From Papilionanthe hookeriana x Papilionanthe teres (Eukaryota; Streptophyta; Magnoliopsida; Asparagales; Orchidaceae): a DNA stretch of 64,000 bases. Numbering within the stretch: the stretch's first letter is position 1; each line of letters opens with the position of its first letter. The translations under genes were made by a program, and so were the position numbers. This document shows, in pieces, positions 35,906-48,101 of the stretch. Below the pieces are notes generated by a model that ran no database searches, was not told where the DNA came from, and saw only the letters and a program-made list of their open reading frames with translations. The stretch lies in assembly GCA_022702705.1 (NCBI GenBank), contig JAKZJZ010000085.1:31084-95083 (forward strand). The letters are read 5' to 3'.

Positions 35906-36294
35906 TTAAAGATGTTACATCTAAGACCGCAAATTCAATTTTCATTTCAAGTTCAAATCCCTTCAAATTAATTTTGACAAATTTCGATCTAAATTGAAAC
36001 TCGAACTAAAATACGAGCTCAGTATCAAAACTTAAAAACTGAAACAAAATGAAATCTAAATCGAAACTCCCAGGATCATGCGATTTAGGATTCACCTCCT
36101 TCTCCTTTCTCAATGAGAGTTCAGAGAATCTCCAGTCTCAGAGATACTTGACACTCCCAGGCGAAATTCTTTAATTTTGTCCTAAGAAGTTTGTCACTTG
36201 GACATGCGAAATTGTTGGTTTCATTGATCTTTTGATTGGCCTTGATACAACGGTGTCCTTGGTTAGCACACCACACTACCATTGGGGGTCCATT
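35906..36294 (+). other. Element B 3' non-coding end with polypurine-like tract
   Basis: About 390 bp without a gene. The last part, 'ccattgggggtccatt' at 36,279-36,294, is the only purine-rich run next to the LTR and is presumably the plus-strand primer tract, although it is short and impure for a PPT. Confidence 0.55.
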
Positions 36295-39200
36295 TGTTGA
36301 CCTCATTTTTGATGAGGTCTTCTCTTTCCTCTTTAGTACTTAAGATCTAGCCTTAGGCTTCTCCTTTGACTATCTTAGAGGACTAGAAGTGGAACTTGAC
36401 ACTTAGAAATTCAAACCTTCCTAAACTCACTGCAAACTCATGAGCTTGATTGTAAAATGCTGTCCTTTAGAGGGTTGAAATCAAGTGTGGAAGTTTATGA
36501 AAGGATGAGTTCCTATAGGACTTTTTGGCCTTAGGACTGCCACAGGTGGCCTGGTCGGTGAGGGCTGATTTACACACATACTACACTTATACACTACCCT
36601 TCTTGCCCTCCACAAAACCACGCATGCAGCTTGACCTCTTTGACTCATGAAGGTGATTCACATGGATGGTTCTTAACCTAAGCCCTTGGCTAAGAGGGTT
36701 AGGGACAACATAGTGAATGCCTCAAATGAATCTCTCATGGCTCATATAGGCTTAATATGGCTTCATGGCTCAACCAAAATGATTTCATTCCGCTTACATT
36801 GACCCTGAGACACTTTAACTACCCAAAACCCTTGAAATTACCCAAATTTTCCAAAATTCTCCAAAATCACCCAAAATTCCTCAAGACCAATCCCAAACAT
36901 TCCCACATTACTCAAATTGATCATTCATAGCCAAAAATACAAAAAATTTCCAAAATACCTCCCAATGCCACTCGAATACCCAAATGCCCCTCTTGACCCA
37001 AAAATCAAAAAATTCAGAAAATTCCTAGAAAATTCCAGAAAATCCCAAATATTCCCAATTTCATTTTTGTCCAACTACATGCATAGGCTAATTTGGTCAT
37101 TCTACTCCACTTTTGTCAAAATCCCCAATTTGACCCATTTTTAACAAAATATGAACTGATAATGAAACCAAACCTACCCAATTGACCCAGAATTCTGGTC
37201 CAATTCAATTCTAAACTTCAATTCAACATCTCCAACACCAATATAGACCAAATCTAAGCCCAATTTGATTGGCATTTGAATCAATTTCACTTTTGACCTT
37301 AAAGCCCGATTTGGACCCATGACCCCGACTTAGCCCAAACTAACCCAATTCAACTCTAATGAACCCCAAACCTTTTCTAAACTTTCCTTAACATCCCCAC
37401 AAAACAAAACACTAACATAGTTGCAAGTGCAGCCAAACCCACTTCAAGATAAAACCCAAGCTAAAAAGACCCAATTTTGACCTAAACCCAAACCTAACCG
37501 AATAAGCCCAAACCCCAAAATCAAAACCCAACCAAAGTAAAAACCTCTTTGAAACACTCCATAAACATTTCCCAACATTAATTTTACATCAATTTCAACC
37601 CTAGCCCAATATTGGCCAAATTCAACCCAATTTGACCTACATTGGCTCATTTACGAAAGAGGCAAATCTGACCCCATTCAAACCCAAATCACTCCAAAAC
37701 TCATTCATTACTCGACATATCCCTAAACCAAACCCAACAATTATTTGACACCAAACTTCTACAAAATTCCCATTCATGAATTTATTCTTAAGCTAAAAAG
37801 GCCCATCCCTTAAACTACTAAAAACTGATAAAAATAATTTCAAAAGGCACAAAAGCCCACATGACAATCCTACATCATCATCCATTTGATAAAGCCATCT
37901 CCTAAGTTCTAAATCTATGATAAAATAAATCCAAAATCAAGCCATATGCTAATTCCCATCAAAATGCCAAAATTCCTGAAAACCCTTTTCATGAAATTGA
38001 CTTAACTTTTCCCAGGCAAAGATGAGCCATGAAGCCATGCATGAGCCACATGGAAGCCATGGGAGCTACTTTCCCACCTCACCGAAGCCATTAATGGAAA
38101 GAGGAGGGAAACCTTTCCTAATCCTTCATTAAGCCTTTTAACCATGCTCATGTCACACTCTAAACCATGCTTAGCCGCCTCACCATGGATGGAGACCACA
38201 CCATTTTCTCTTGGCTGACAGTAATCCTTTCGGCCAAAACCAGGCCATGGGTGGTGAACCTAAGCCCAAAATCATGGGTTGACTCATTTGAACCCAAAAT
38301 AGTTTCCCCCCATTCCATTTCAATCCGAAGCTCTTTACACATGGCATTGGCCAATTGCTACACAAAACCCAAACCATGACGCTTTGAGCAGGGTGACCAT
38401 TGCCTGCCGGCCAGCCGCTGGATCGCCGAAAAACACCATGGCCGAGACCTTGGGAGGAGGCCAAAGTTTGATTCTCCTTGCTGACTTGTCTCAACCCAAA
38501 TGGACAACATAGCTCTTCTTCTTTCACCAGGCAGTGATCCCCGGCCTTAAACCCCACCTGGGCTCTCCTTTCTGGCCTTTATTTAAACACCGCCTCACTC
38601 GGCCATGAAGTGCTGAAAGAAACCTTCGAAACTACTGTCAAAAATTGTTTGAGGCCCACTCCCCACACATAGAGAGCTTGATCCCCGAAATCCCCCTTTA
38701 CCATTTCCTCTGCGACGAGCTCGATTTTAGAGTTGAAATCCAAGCCGAAAACCGGGACACTTCTTCGCGGTGAGCCAATCCCCAAATTGATTGGTCCTGC
38801 ACCTTTACCGGACCAAAAGAAGAAGTTTACCGGCAAAAGCCCCCTCACCAGGAGCCGACCATTGTGCCCGGCCTCAAGCTTTGTGATCGGGCTTGGTGAG
38901 AATCATACGGACAATTCACCGAGACGAGGACTTCGTACGGAGCTATGGACGATCGAAATGGATACAGCGTCGGATGAAGCTTCACTTCTGCGAGCTAAGC
39001 TATGGTTACTCTTCTTCCAGGAGCTTATAGAGATTCTCGGCTTAATTTGAGTTAATTTCAATACATGTTTGCGTATGGATGTGTTCGTCTTCTCGAGACG
39101 AATCCATAGAGCATAAGAACGTTTGAGGTGATCGAGTATTGAGTGAGATCTTAAGCTTTAGAAGAGGGACGGTTCTCGGGCTAGGAGGCTTGGGGGCCGA

Positions 39201-41159
39201 TGAACGGATGCCATTCATTTAATACACGCGCGGACGGACGGCTCAAATGGCATCGGACGGAAGATGATACGTGAACCGCGGGCTACGTGGCGGCGGGGTG
39301 GAAGGCGGCGCCGAATCCCGGGAGGCCGACGCGTGTGCGGTCCAGGAGCTGCCGAGGTTGAGAAGTGAGCGCCACGTCACTTAAACTAGAAAAATAGGAT
39401 TTTTCTTATTTATTTAGTTACTAGAACTTGGAAAATGCATAACTTTGTGTAGAAAAATTAGAAAAATAAAATAAAAATACCCTCTTGCTTAGTGAACAGA
39501 GGAGAATAATGTGGAAAAGAAATCATTTAATTTCATTTGAGTATTTGATTTTTAATAATTTATTTACTCTCTGCACTATTCCAATTCTCCATGCATGTAT
39601 ACAATTCACCATGGCATGAGACCATAGGGCTTTTGAAGCCTGCGAATTTAGGAACATTCACGAATTTTCCAAAGTCGAGGAGGCCACCCTTATGAAGAGT
39701 TATTGATTTTTCAATTCTAGATTACTATTCTGAGTATTTTAATTCTAATAATTATCATGTTGTGAAATAAATTCTAGGAAAATTTGGTGATGTTTATTAT
39801 GACCCCGAGAGGACCCTAGGAAAAATGGTTTTGAGGTTAACTTACTTGTAATAACCCTAATTGAGCTTAAACACCCAAAATGGAGCTTTAATTAATTAGA
39901 GCTAATCATACATCAAATTGACATGAATTCAATTCTCCACTGACCTTTAGGATCGAAGGGAACCCACCATAAAAGTTTGAAGTCGATTGGACTTGGTTAG
40001 CCTGTATCAAATGGGTTGATTAAGCCATTTAGCCAAACTTAAACTTTAAAAATTCATAACTTTCAAAATCCCTTTCGAAAAAATTCACCAAATTAGTTTT
40101 GAAGCCTCTCTGATATCAGGGGAATTTAAAGAAAATTAAAATTGTAATTTTCCAAAAAAGTTGATTTTTTTGCATTATTTTAATATTTTTAATAATTAAA
40201 AAATAATAAAAATCACAAAAATAATAAAAAATTCACCAAAATGTCACATTTTGAATTTTAATAAAACAGAACAAGCGTATTTTTCTTAAGTCTACATGAT
40301 GAGATATTAAATTTTAAAGCCCTAAGGTAATTTTAAAATTAAAAAAAATGTATTTTCTAGCATTTCCACTAAAATAATTCTAATAAATGAAAAAAAAAAT
40401 CATAAAGTTGTAAAAATTGATTCTCTGGTTTCCTTGATATCAGATAGGTTTTTTAAAAATATAAAATTCATTTTTCAACCTTTATTTTAATTTTAAATTA
40501 ATTAATACTCCAAAACTCAAAATAATTATAATAAAGAAAATATAACTCAAAAAATCACCAAAATTTATTAAGTGGTCTCTTTGGTCATTAGGAATGTCTA
40601 TAATTTTGCTAAGGACAGAAACTTTCCCTTAGTCATGTTATTGAATTTTCCTTGAAAATTCACATTTTCCACCAAAATAATTACATAAATAAATTAAATA
40701 CAGAAAAATGAATTTTCTCCTACAATGTCTTGATTGATATATGAGTGAAGTCACGTAAAAAATTTGAATTCATTTAAACTCGATTTTATTGAGTTATGGA
40801 ATTAGTAAGTTTAAAGGAGCAAAATGGTAATTAAAATCTTAACCTATAATTAAAAAATTTTAGAGTTTTAATTAAAAGTGGAGTAAAATATTTGATACTA
40901 AGTTGATTTTGGATGTTTGAAGCTTAGGCAATTAAAGGGTAGAAACCTACCAAATAATTTGAAAATAATTAAAAATAAACCTTAATTAAATAATTAAATA
41001 AATTTGAAAGAATAATGAAAATTGGAATTATTAAAATAGGGATATTATTAGGAAGCGATTTGTTCTTTAATTTAAGAATCCCTAAATTAATCACCTCAAT
41101 AATATTTAATTCCTAATTAAAATGATAATCCAAATTTAAGATTTAAAATGCTAAAAAGA

Positions 41160-41540
41160 CTTAATCATTAAATTAAAAATTAAATTATTTAAATTAAATC
41201 CTTTTAAAATTTCAATTAAAATTAATACTTTAACAATTAAAATTAAATCATCTTTAAAACATAAAAAAAAATAATAAAAAAAAATAAAAATATTAAATTA
41301 AATTATAAACAAAATTAAATTAAAATCTAAAATAAAATTAAATTAAAATTTAATTAAATTAAAGTTTAAATTAAATTAAATTAAATTAAATTAAAATTTA
41401 AATTAAATTAAATTAAATTAAATTAAATCACATTAAATTAAATTAAATTAAATTAAAACAATTAATTTAAATTAAATAAAATTAAATTAAAATTAAAACT
41501 AAACCAAATTAAATTAAATTAAATTAAATTAAATTAAATA
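41160..41540 (+). repeat. ATTAA-type pentanucleotide array in B 3' LTR
   Basis: Same array as at 21,230-21,600, with small differences in copy number between blocks. Confidence 0.85.
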
Positions 41541-42787
41541 TAACATCACTTAAGACATAAAGAATTCAAAAATAAATGTTAAAAGCAACTTGAACAATAT
41601 TCCGAACTTAAACCCATTAGTGAAATTAAATTAAATCACAAATTACTTAAACATCAATTTGCCCTCAAAAAAGATAAATTTGCCCATAAAAGCTCTTGTT
41701 GTCATAACTCCTAAGCAGTGTTAAGTGAAGTGTTACTTCACTCATAGGATATTGAATATCTCTGGATTACGACTGACAAAGATAACAAAACTTGAATTCA
41801 CAGATAATTGATTCATTATATAATTAAAATTCTCTTGGACTTAAAATAATCCTAAAAGTATTGAAAAGATGTTTAAGATTCGTCTTAAGCACTTCCTCAA
41901 TATGATAGGATATTTATAAGAATAATTGAACTTAATTGTTCTTTGATGAAGAAAATGATCCCTCAGGCAAACACAAAGAGCTAGACGTCATAGGAGATGA
42001 CTAGGTTATAGGAGTAGGACCTTGGTAGAAAATCATAGCCCTTACTTAGCTTTACACCAGGAACTTGTTTTAAATGCTTAGAAAATAATCTAAATTGTGT
42101 TTAAGTGAAGCTGGGATGACGGGAAGACCCTCAGTGCGCTTTTATTTTATTACGATTTACCTTCTTGCAAATACATACTTTTCTTGCATGATAGCAGCTG
42201 TTGCATGAAAACCCACACCTTTAGGATAGTCCACTAAAACCAAAACCAAAAACTAAATTAAATGTGAACTTCAAGATAAAATTCACCGCCACAACATTAT
42301 AAAATATCGTAACTCAAAATTTAATCACAAACAAAACAATAAAACTACAATTATAACTTTAAATTAAAATGTCTTGTTGGATGATCGGGAATACCTCGGA
42401 TGATGTAACCTACGTGTTGCTAACGGGATTTCAACGGTCTAAATGAAAGTGTGGAACTCATTTAGTTGAGTTTAGCAAATTCATGTTTGGACTAAGTGAA
42501 TCCCGATAAAAATAACGATCTGGAAGGATGGAACCGTGGGATCTTAGCAGGGGTGTTGTTATAATCCAACTTTTAAAGATTTGTTTTAATTAAAACATAA
42601 AAAACACTTGGACTTTAAGATTTCTAAACCAAACTTTTCTCTTCTCTTTTGATTACAATCTTCTAAAACTAAACCTACGCAACAACGAGGATCTCGGAGC
42701 ATGGTGGGCGGCACGGCCATCGTCATCGGCAAAACTACAAGTCTATGACAAAACTTTCTTAGAACTAAATAACCAAGCCATGATTTC

Positions 42788-43433
42788 GAGGTAGTTGCAC
42801 AAGTGCAACATAAATCCTCGGCCTTTTGTTAAGCATTTGCATTGTAAATTAAGCCATAGCTTAGGTCTTAAGACTCCGAGGTAGTCGTTTGGTACGCATA
42901 AACCCTCACATCTTTGAAATTTGTTGTATGATCATGTCGTACGGAATATGAGTCCTAATTAATTAAAATTGGCAAGATCAAAACATTAAATAAATATTCG
43001 GACTTTCACACAAATTCCGACGAAACGATAGGATAGTCGGGAAATTATCGAAGTTTGCTTCGAATCGTAATTTCTCTACCTTTCTTCCTTTGAATTCCCA
43101 ATAAAAATGTTCGAAACTTGATCCATTACTATTGAAATTCCAAAATTCAATCCCTTGAAAACTTAAACTTTTAGATTCTTGAGAACGAGAACTGCGATTA
43201 TTATCGAGAGTTTTCTTAAGTGATTCCGTCACTTAAGATGTAATTAACTATAGGGGCTTGCCCTTATAGGAATTTTAGAGGCAGGAGTAATATAAAAGCA
43301 CTGTTTAATTCATTTATATTAAGCGAAGTGTCGACTTATAAAATTGGTTCGCGAGACCAAACGGATGTCACAAATCTTCTAGTTTATTTAATCGAGCCCC
43401 ATTACGAAATAGTGTGTCTATTCTTTAGGATAG
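42788..43433 (+). other. Predicted RNA hairpin array, B 3' LTR
   Basis: H1 at 42,788-42,819 (GAGG pairing CCTC outside, GTTGCA pairing TGCAAC inside), H3 at 42,878-42,906, H4 at 43,041-43,074 (GAAATTA pairing TAATTTC), H5 at 43,215-43,237 (perfect 9-bp stem CTTAAGTGA with TCACTTAAG), H6 at 43,248-43,269 (9 pairs, CTTG loop) and H7 at 43,418-43,433 (CTATTC pairing GGATAG). H2 is lost. H5 and H6 are again 10 nt apart. Confidence 0.68.
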
Positions 43434-43635
43434 ATACACGGTTTGTGAATGCGGTGCTCGTTATATCATATACGGGATGTGAGATCGGTTTGATTTCATA
43501 TCTTAAAATTATTTTAAAAATCAAATACTACTTTTCAAATTATTTATTTAAATTAAATTAAAAAATCCACCGACAACTTCTGTTAGGCGACCCCCTTTTT
43601 AAAATAATACACATAACTTAAAAATATGCCGACAT

Positions 43636-43640
43636 AGCCG
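43636..43640 (+). repeat. Right target-site duplication of element B (tagcc)
   Basis: Pairs with gagcc at 16,321-16,325. The flanking bases on both sides continue one another in the LTR of element A. Confidence 0.65.
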
Positions 43641-46600
43641 TCTAGGTTGAGGTGGCTCTGCGTCGAATAAGTAGGAAGATAAGATTTTTTTCTTATTTAT
43701 TTAAATAACCAGAACTTTAAAAATTCATATCTTTGCATAGAAAAATCACAAAAATAAAAGAAAAATACCCTCTTACTCAGTGAACAGAGGAGAATAATGT
43801 GAAATTAGAATCAAAATGTTTTGTTATGCCTTTAATTTTTAATCAATTATTTACTATTATGAGACTTTCAATTCTCCGTTAGCACACAAAATTCATCATG
43901 GCATGAGACTATTGGGCTTTTTTTTCCCTCTATCCTTGGGAACATTCCATGAATTTTTTAAGGTCAGAGAGGACCTTTGAACGAGAAAACCATATTTTTA
44001 AGTTTAGGGCCATTTCTTGAAGATTAATTATGAAAATTAGCATGTTGATCAAAAAATCTAGAAAAATTAGGGAAGTACCTTAGGATTTTGAAGACCTAGA
44101 AAAATTATAGCTTGTTTATTAACTCAAAATAACCCCAATTTGACCAAACACTCAAAACTAAAATTAAATTAATTTGGAGTAACCACACATCAAAGTGGCA
44201 TGAAATTGATTCTCCACTGTGGCATAAAAATAACCTTACATAAAAATTTCAAGTTAATTGGAGTTAATTCAACCCATTGAATGAATCACCTAAGTGGCAT
44301 AACCATATTTGAACTTAGAAAATTCATTAAACTCAAAATATAACTCAAAAATTCAACAAATCAATTTTGGGAGTTCTCTGAGATCGAAGGGAGTTCAAGA
44401 AAATTAAAAATGGAATTTTCGTAAAATTTTAATTTTTAACCTATTTTTAAATATTTAAATAATTAAAAAAACATAAAAATATTAAAATTCACCAAAATGT
44501 CATATTTGACCTCCCAATCACTTCAGAATGAACAAAATATTTTTCCTAAGTCTCTAAGTAAAGATATTAAATCTTGAAGGCTTGGGGTAATTTTTGATAT
44601 TAAAATTGGATTTTTCAAGCCTTTCACTAAAATAATTCTAATAATTCAAAGAAAAATAATAATAATACAAAATTTATTTCTCTGAGTTCCTTTGGTTCAG
44701 AGAGATTTAAGCAAAATGTTAAATCTAATTTTGCCCCTTTAATTTTATTTTATAAATAATTAATACTCCAAAACTTAAAATAATTATAATAAATAACTTA
44801 TAATTCAACAAAATCACCAAATTGGTCCCGTGGTCCTCTAGTCATTAGGAACCTCTTATACTTTTCCCAGGATCAAAAGTTTCATCTTGGTCATGTTGTT
44901 GAATTTTCATTGAAAATCCCTATTTTCTACTAAAAATAATTATATAAATTAAATTAAAAACAGAAAAATCACATTTTCTACTCTAATATCTTAATAGGCA
45001 TGTGAGTGAGGTGAAATAAAAATTTCAAATTCATTTGAGTTTAATTTAATGAATTATGAGATGAAAAAGCTTAAAAGGGCATAAAAGGTAATTAAGGAAT
45101 TTTAGCCTTAACTAATATTTAGGTTTAACCGGAAGGGAGAGTTAGCATTTGATCTTAATTTTCCTCTTGGATGATTGAAACAAATGAAACTAAAGGGGTA
45201 GAAGCAGAAATTAACCATCTTTAATGTTAAAAAGGGAAATCCTAATTAAGTATGCCATCAAACTTTGGAAGATAATTAAAGCATAAGTTGTTAAGGTTAA
45301 GGAATGTGATATAAGAGAATTCTACTTCTTTGAAATTGAAACCCTAACCAATGAATTAATCAAAGTGCACCTAACTCTTACTAATGAAATCATAAAATGA
45401 TAAATAAAGTAATGATTTTTGAAATCTAATAATTAAGCGAAACAAATTTAAAATATTAAAGCCTTGAAAATTAATGCGAAATAATTCAAAATTAAATTAA
45501 AATATCCTAAAATAACAAGACTAATTTTAAAAAATAATTCATGACTAAAAAATATTATAATCATTATAATCGATTAAAACATCACGTCAAAAACAATTTG
45601 AAATTAAACCAAGTTAATGAATTTAAAGAAAGTTTAAAATATTAAGATTAATTTTGAAATAATCAATAATTAAACTAAATCAATTTAAAAAAATATTAAA
45701 GTTAATTTGAAACATTATAATTAAATTGAAACAATTTTAAAATGTTAAAACTTTGCTAAATTAAAAGATTTAAACACCCTTCCAGTTTTAAATAATCTAA
45801 AAATATTTAAATCAACCAAATCTTTGTAAATAAATCAAATCATTAAGAATGGTTAAGTTCCTTATGGACTAATTTACCCTTAAGGGCTTTCATCGTTATA
45901 ACTCTTAAACAAAATGTCAAATGAAATATCATCTCACTCACAGGATAATCAAAAATCCAAGCTCAGCGAAGCGAGTCGAAACTATTAAACCCCGAGATGA
46001 TCGATTCATCCAGAATGATGAAATTCATTTGGACTAAAAATGATCCGGGAAGCATTGAAAAGATGTTCGGGACTCGTCTAGCACTTTCTCGATCCCGATG
46101 GGATGTTTTAGAGGAACAATTGAACTTTATTGTTCTTTGATGAAAAAATCATCCTCGGAAACACACCTTAGGGATTATTTAGGATAGGATTAGGATTTAG
46201 TAGACAGCAGGACCTTCCCTTGACGCCTTTAGGTGTTTTCTCTCAAATATTTAAATTTCCTAACATGCGTTTTAAGTGCGGTTAGAGTAATGAACCGCCA
46301 ATTAAGTTATTATTTTATTGCAATTTACTTACTGCTTATTTTGTATTATACTTTCCATTCCTTGCAAGCTTGCATGTTAAAACAACAATGTCACCACACG
46401 CAGAAAATGAAACGCTTTAGGATATCCATAAAACTAAAAACCAAAATTAAACTAAAAAAAAATCACGAAAAGATAAAATTCACCGCCATGTATTCAAAAT
46501 ATAAAACAACTCAAAATTTAATCATAAAAAAACAAAAAACAACAATTGCAACTAAATTAAAATGTCTCGTTGGATGATCTGGAATCCCTCGGATCATGTA

Positions 46601-46975
46601 ACTCACATATTGCTAACGAGATTTCCTATGGTCTAAATGAAAGTGTGGAACTCCTTCAGTTAACTTTAGCAAATTCATTTGGGCTAAGTGAATCCGATAA
46701 AAATAACGGTTCTGGGATGATGGAACCGTGAGATCTTAACCGGTATTGTTAAAATCAACTTTAATGTCTCCCTAAATAAATGTTAAGACATCTCAATTCT
46801 AATATTTCTAAAACATGATACTTATCTTTTCCCCCTAATTGTTATTTTTTAAAACTAAACCTGTTACAACGATGAGCTTGGAGCATGATTAGTGGGCAGC
46901 ACGACCATCTTCAACACAAGACTCGTCTACAACTGCAGACTTTTCCTTAGATTAAACAATAATCCATAGGATTTC

Positions 46976-47477
46976 GAGGCAGGTTGCCTAGTGCAGCATA
47001 AAGCCTCACCTTTTCTTTAGGCTTTTGCACAATTCTCTTGTGCAATATAGCTTCAATTCGCTTTAAGATTCTACGGTTGTCGTACGATGCAACATAAATC
47101 TCCCATCTTTCGAGTTATTTGTATAATCGAGACATTATGCGGAAATGCAATCCACATAATTAATTAGCGGGATTAAAATTTAAATAACATCGCTTCGAAA
47201 TTTAAGAAGCTTGACAATAGAGGATAGTTTGGGAATACATCGAATTTTTCTTGAATTTTGTGTTCTTCCCCCAGCCTTCTCTCCTTTGGATTACGGCAAA
47301 ATAAAGTGTTCCAAATTTGAGTCGTTCGCTTATTGAATTTCTGACTATCACATTTTCTTTGGAAACCTTACCTTATGAAAGTCATGAATATAAATATTTC
47401 CTGATCTATATCAAGAGTTTTCTTGGGTGACTTCGGTTATCTAAGATGTAATTAACTATAAGGGCTTGCCCTTATAG
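46976..47477 (+). other. Predicted RNA hairpin array, element A LTR
   Basis: H1 at 46,976-47,007 (GAGGC pairing GCCTC outside, GTTGC with GCAGC inside), H2 at 47,025-47,045 (TTGCACAA pairing TTGTGCAA), H3 at 47,076-47,093 (GTTG pairing CAAC around CGTACG), H4 at 47,231-47,270 (GGGAA pairing TTCCC), H5 at 47,422-47,445 (CTTGGGTGA with TTATCTAAG; all nine pairs form if G-U is allowed) and H6 at 47,456-47,477 (CTATAAGGG-CTTG-CCCTTATAG, perfect). Stems are kept although the bases differ from those in B and F. Confidence 0.68.
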
Positions 47478-47856
47478 GAAGCTTAAGGCCATTCAGATTA
47501 ATATAAACCTATTTATTCCTTCATATTAGATAGGGTAAATTTTCGATCAAAATAGTTCGGCGATCAAACGGATGTCATAAATTTCTTATTTTATTTGATC
47601 AAGCTTTACCTAAAGCTAGGAATTTGTTACCGGGATAAATAGATGTCTTGCGGTGAAATACTTGATTACTTAAACTATCATTTATATGAGATCGGTTTAA
47701 TTTCATAAAAATTTTCGTATGTATATATATATATTAAATTTCATCAAAATTCTATTTTTATAAAATTAAAATCCTTTTTAAAAACAAAAACACCCAAAAA
47801 CATATTTTTAGTTTCGACACTCGACATCCCCGATGAAAAATGCGGCGGCCCGGTTT

Positions 47857-47875
47857 TCGGCGACTCTGGTAGGGA
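47857..47875 (+). promoter_or_regulatory. Element A primer-binding site (tRNA-Arg type)
   Basis: The sequence tcggcgactctggtaggga follows the LTR and differs from B's PBS by a few bases. It shows that the LTR before it is a 5' LTR. Confidence 0.75.
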
Positions 47876-48101
47876 GTAATTTCTCTCTTCATTAAGATCG
47901 GGGAAATCACCATGTTATTCATATATCGGTAATGTGCTCGTGTCCCTCACTTCCCAGGCCGATTACCATTCTTCCGTTGACATACTTCACCAATTTCTTT
48001 CTTGGGAAAGGGTGATCAACATACAGATTTCGGGGAGCATTTGTTTAGTGAAATAAGCAAAGGGTTCGAGAGTCCTAGGTTTTCCTTTTGATCTTGTGGG
48101 G
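47876..48101 (+). other. Element A leader, first part
   Basis: Matches 23,735-23,955 of element B (shared words 'tctctc', 'atcggtaatgtg', 'tgtcccta/c', 'cattcttccgttga', 'gtggggtg'). Cut at 48,101 by element C; the leader goes on at 61,748. Its last five bases (tgggg) are the left target duplication of C. Confidence 0.75.
48097..48101 (+). repeat. Left target-site duplication of element C (tgggg)
   Basis: tgggg precedes the LTR at 48,102 and tgggg follows the other LTR at 61,743-61,747: a perfect 5-bp duplication. Confidence 0.9.

Larger units (their letters stand above)
16326..43635 (+). mobile_element. Element B: complete 27.3-kb Ogre-like (Tat lineage) Ty3/gypsy retrotransposon
   Basis: Two direct LTRs (16,326-23,715 and 36,295-43,635) start TGTTGACCTC and end near GACA. 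An Arg-type PBS follows the first and a purine-rich tract precedes the second. Interior order: leader, gag, protease, RT, RNase H, a second RNase H, integrase, post-pol region and an 83-bp tandem array. The second RNase H, the PBS type, the size and the 3' repeats are hallmarks of the Tat/Ogre lineage. All ORFs are frameshifted, so the copy is probably not autonomous as read. It sits inside the LTR of element A, a member of the same family. Confidence 0.92.
36295..43635 (+). repeat. Element B 3' LTR (7.34 kb)
   Basis: Direct copy of 16,326-23,715, with the same sub-regions: terminal palindrome 36,299-36,319; G-poor C/A-rich tract to about 37,990; GC-richer part 38,020-39,380 with open frames at 38,180-38,557 (minus) and 38,733-39,050 (plus); ATTAA array 41,160-41,540; and the hairpin-rich end. 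The two LTRs are collinear but differ by many short replaced or inserted blocks rather than by scattered substitutions. Its right end (GACA, 43,635) is followed by tagcc. Confidence 0.92.
43636..47856 (+). repeat. Element A 5' LTR, right part
   Basis: Homologous to B's LTR from about 19,455 to its end: shared landmarks are 'aagtagaaaaataggat', the 'ggaacattcc' block, 'aattaattaatactcc', 'ctaacgggatttcc' and the H1-H6 hairpins. It is clearly more diverged from B's LTRs than those are from each other. The end before the PBS has about 20 bases not present in B (gcggcggcccgg). No gene is seen; the frame at 46,233-46,577 has no motif. Confidence 0.85.
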
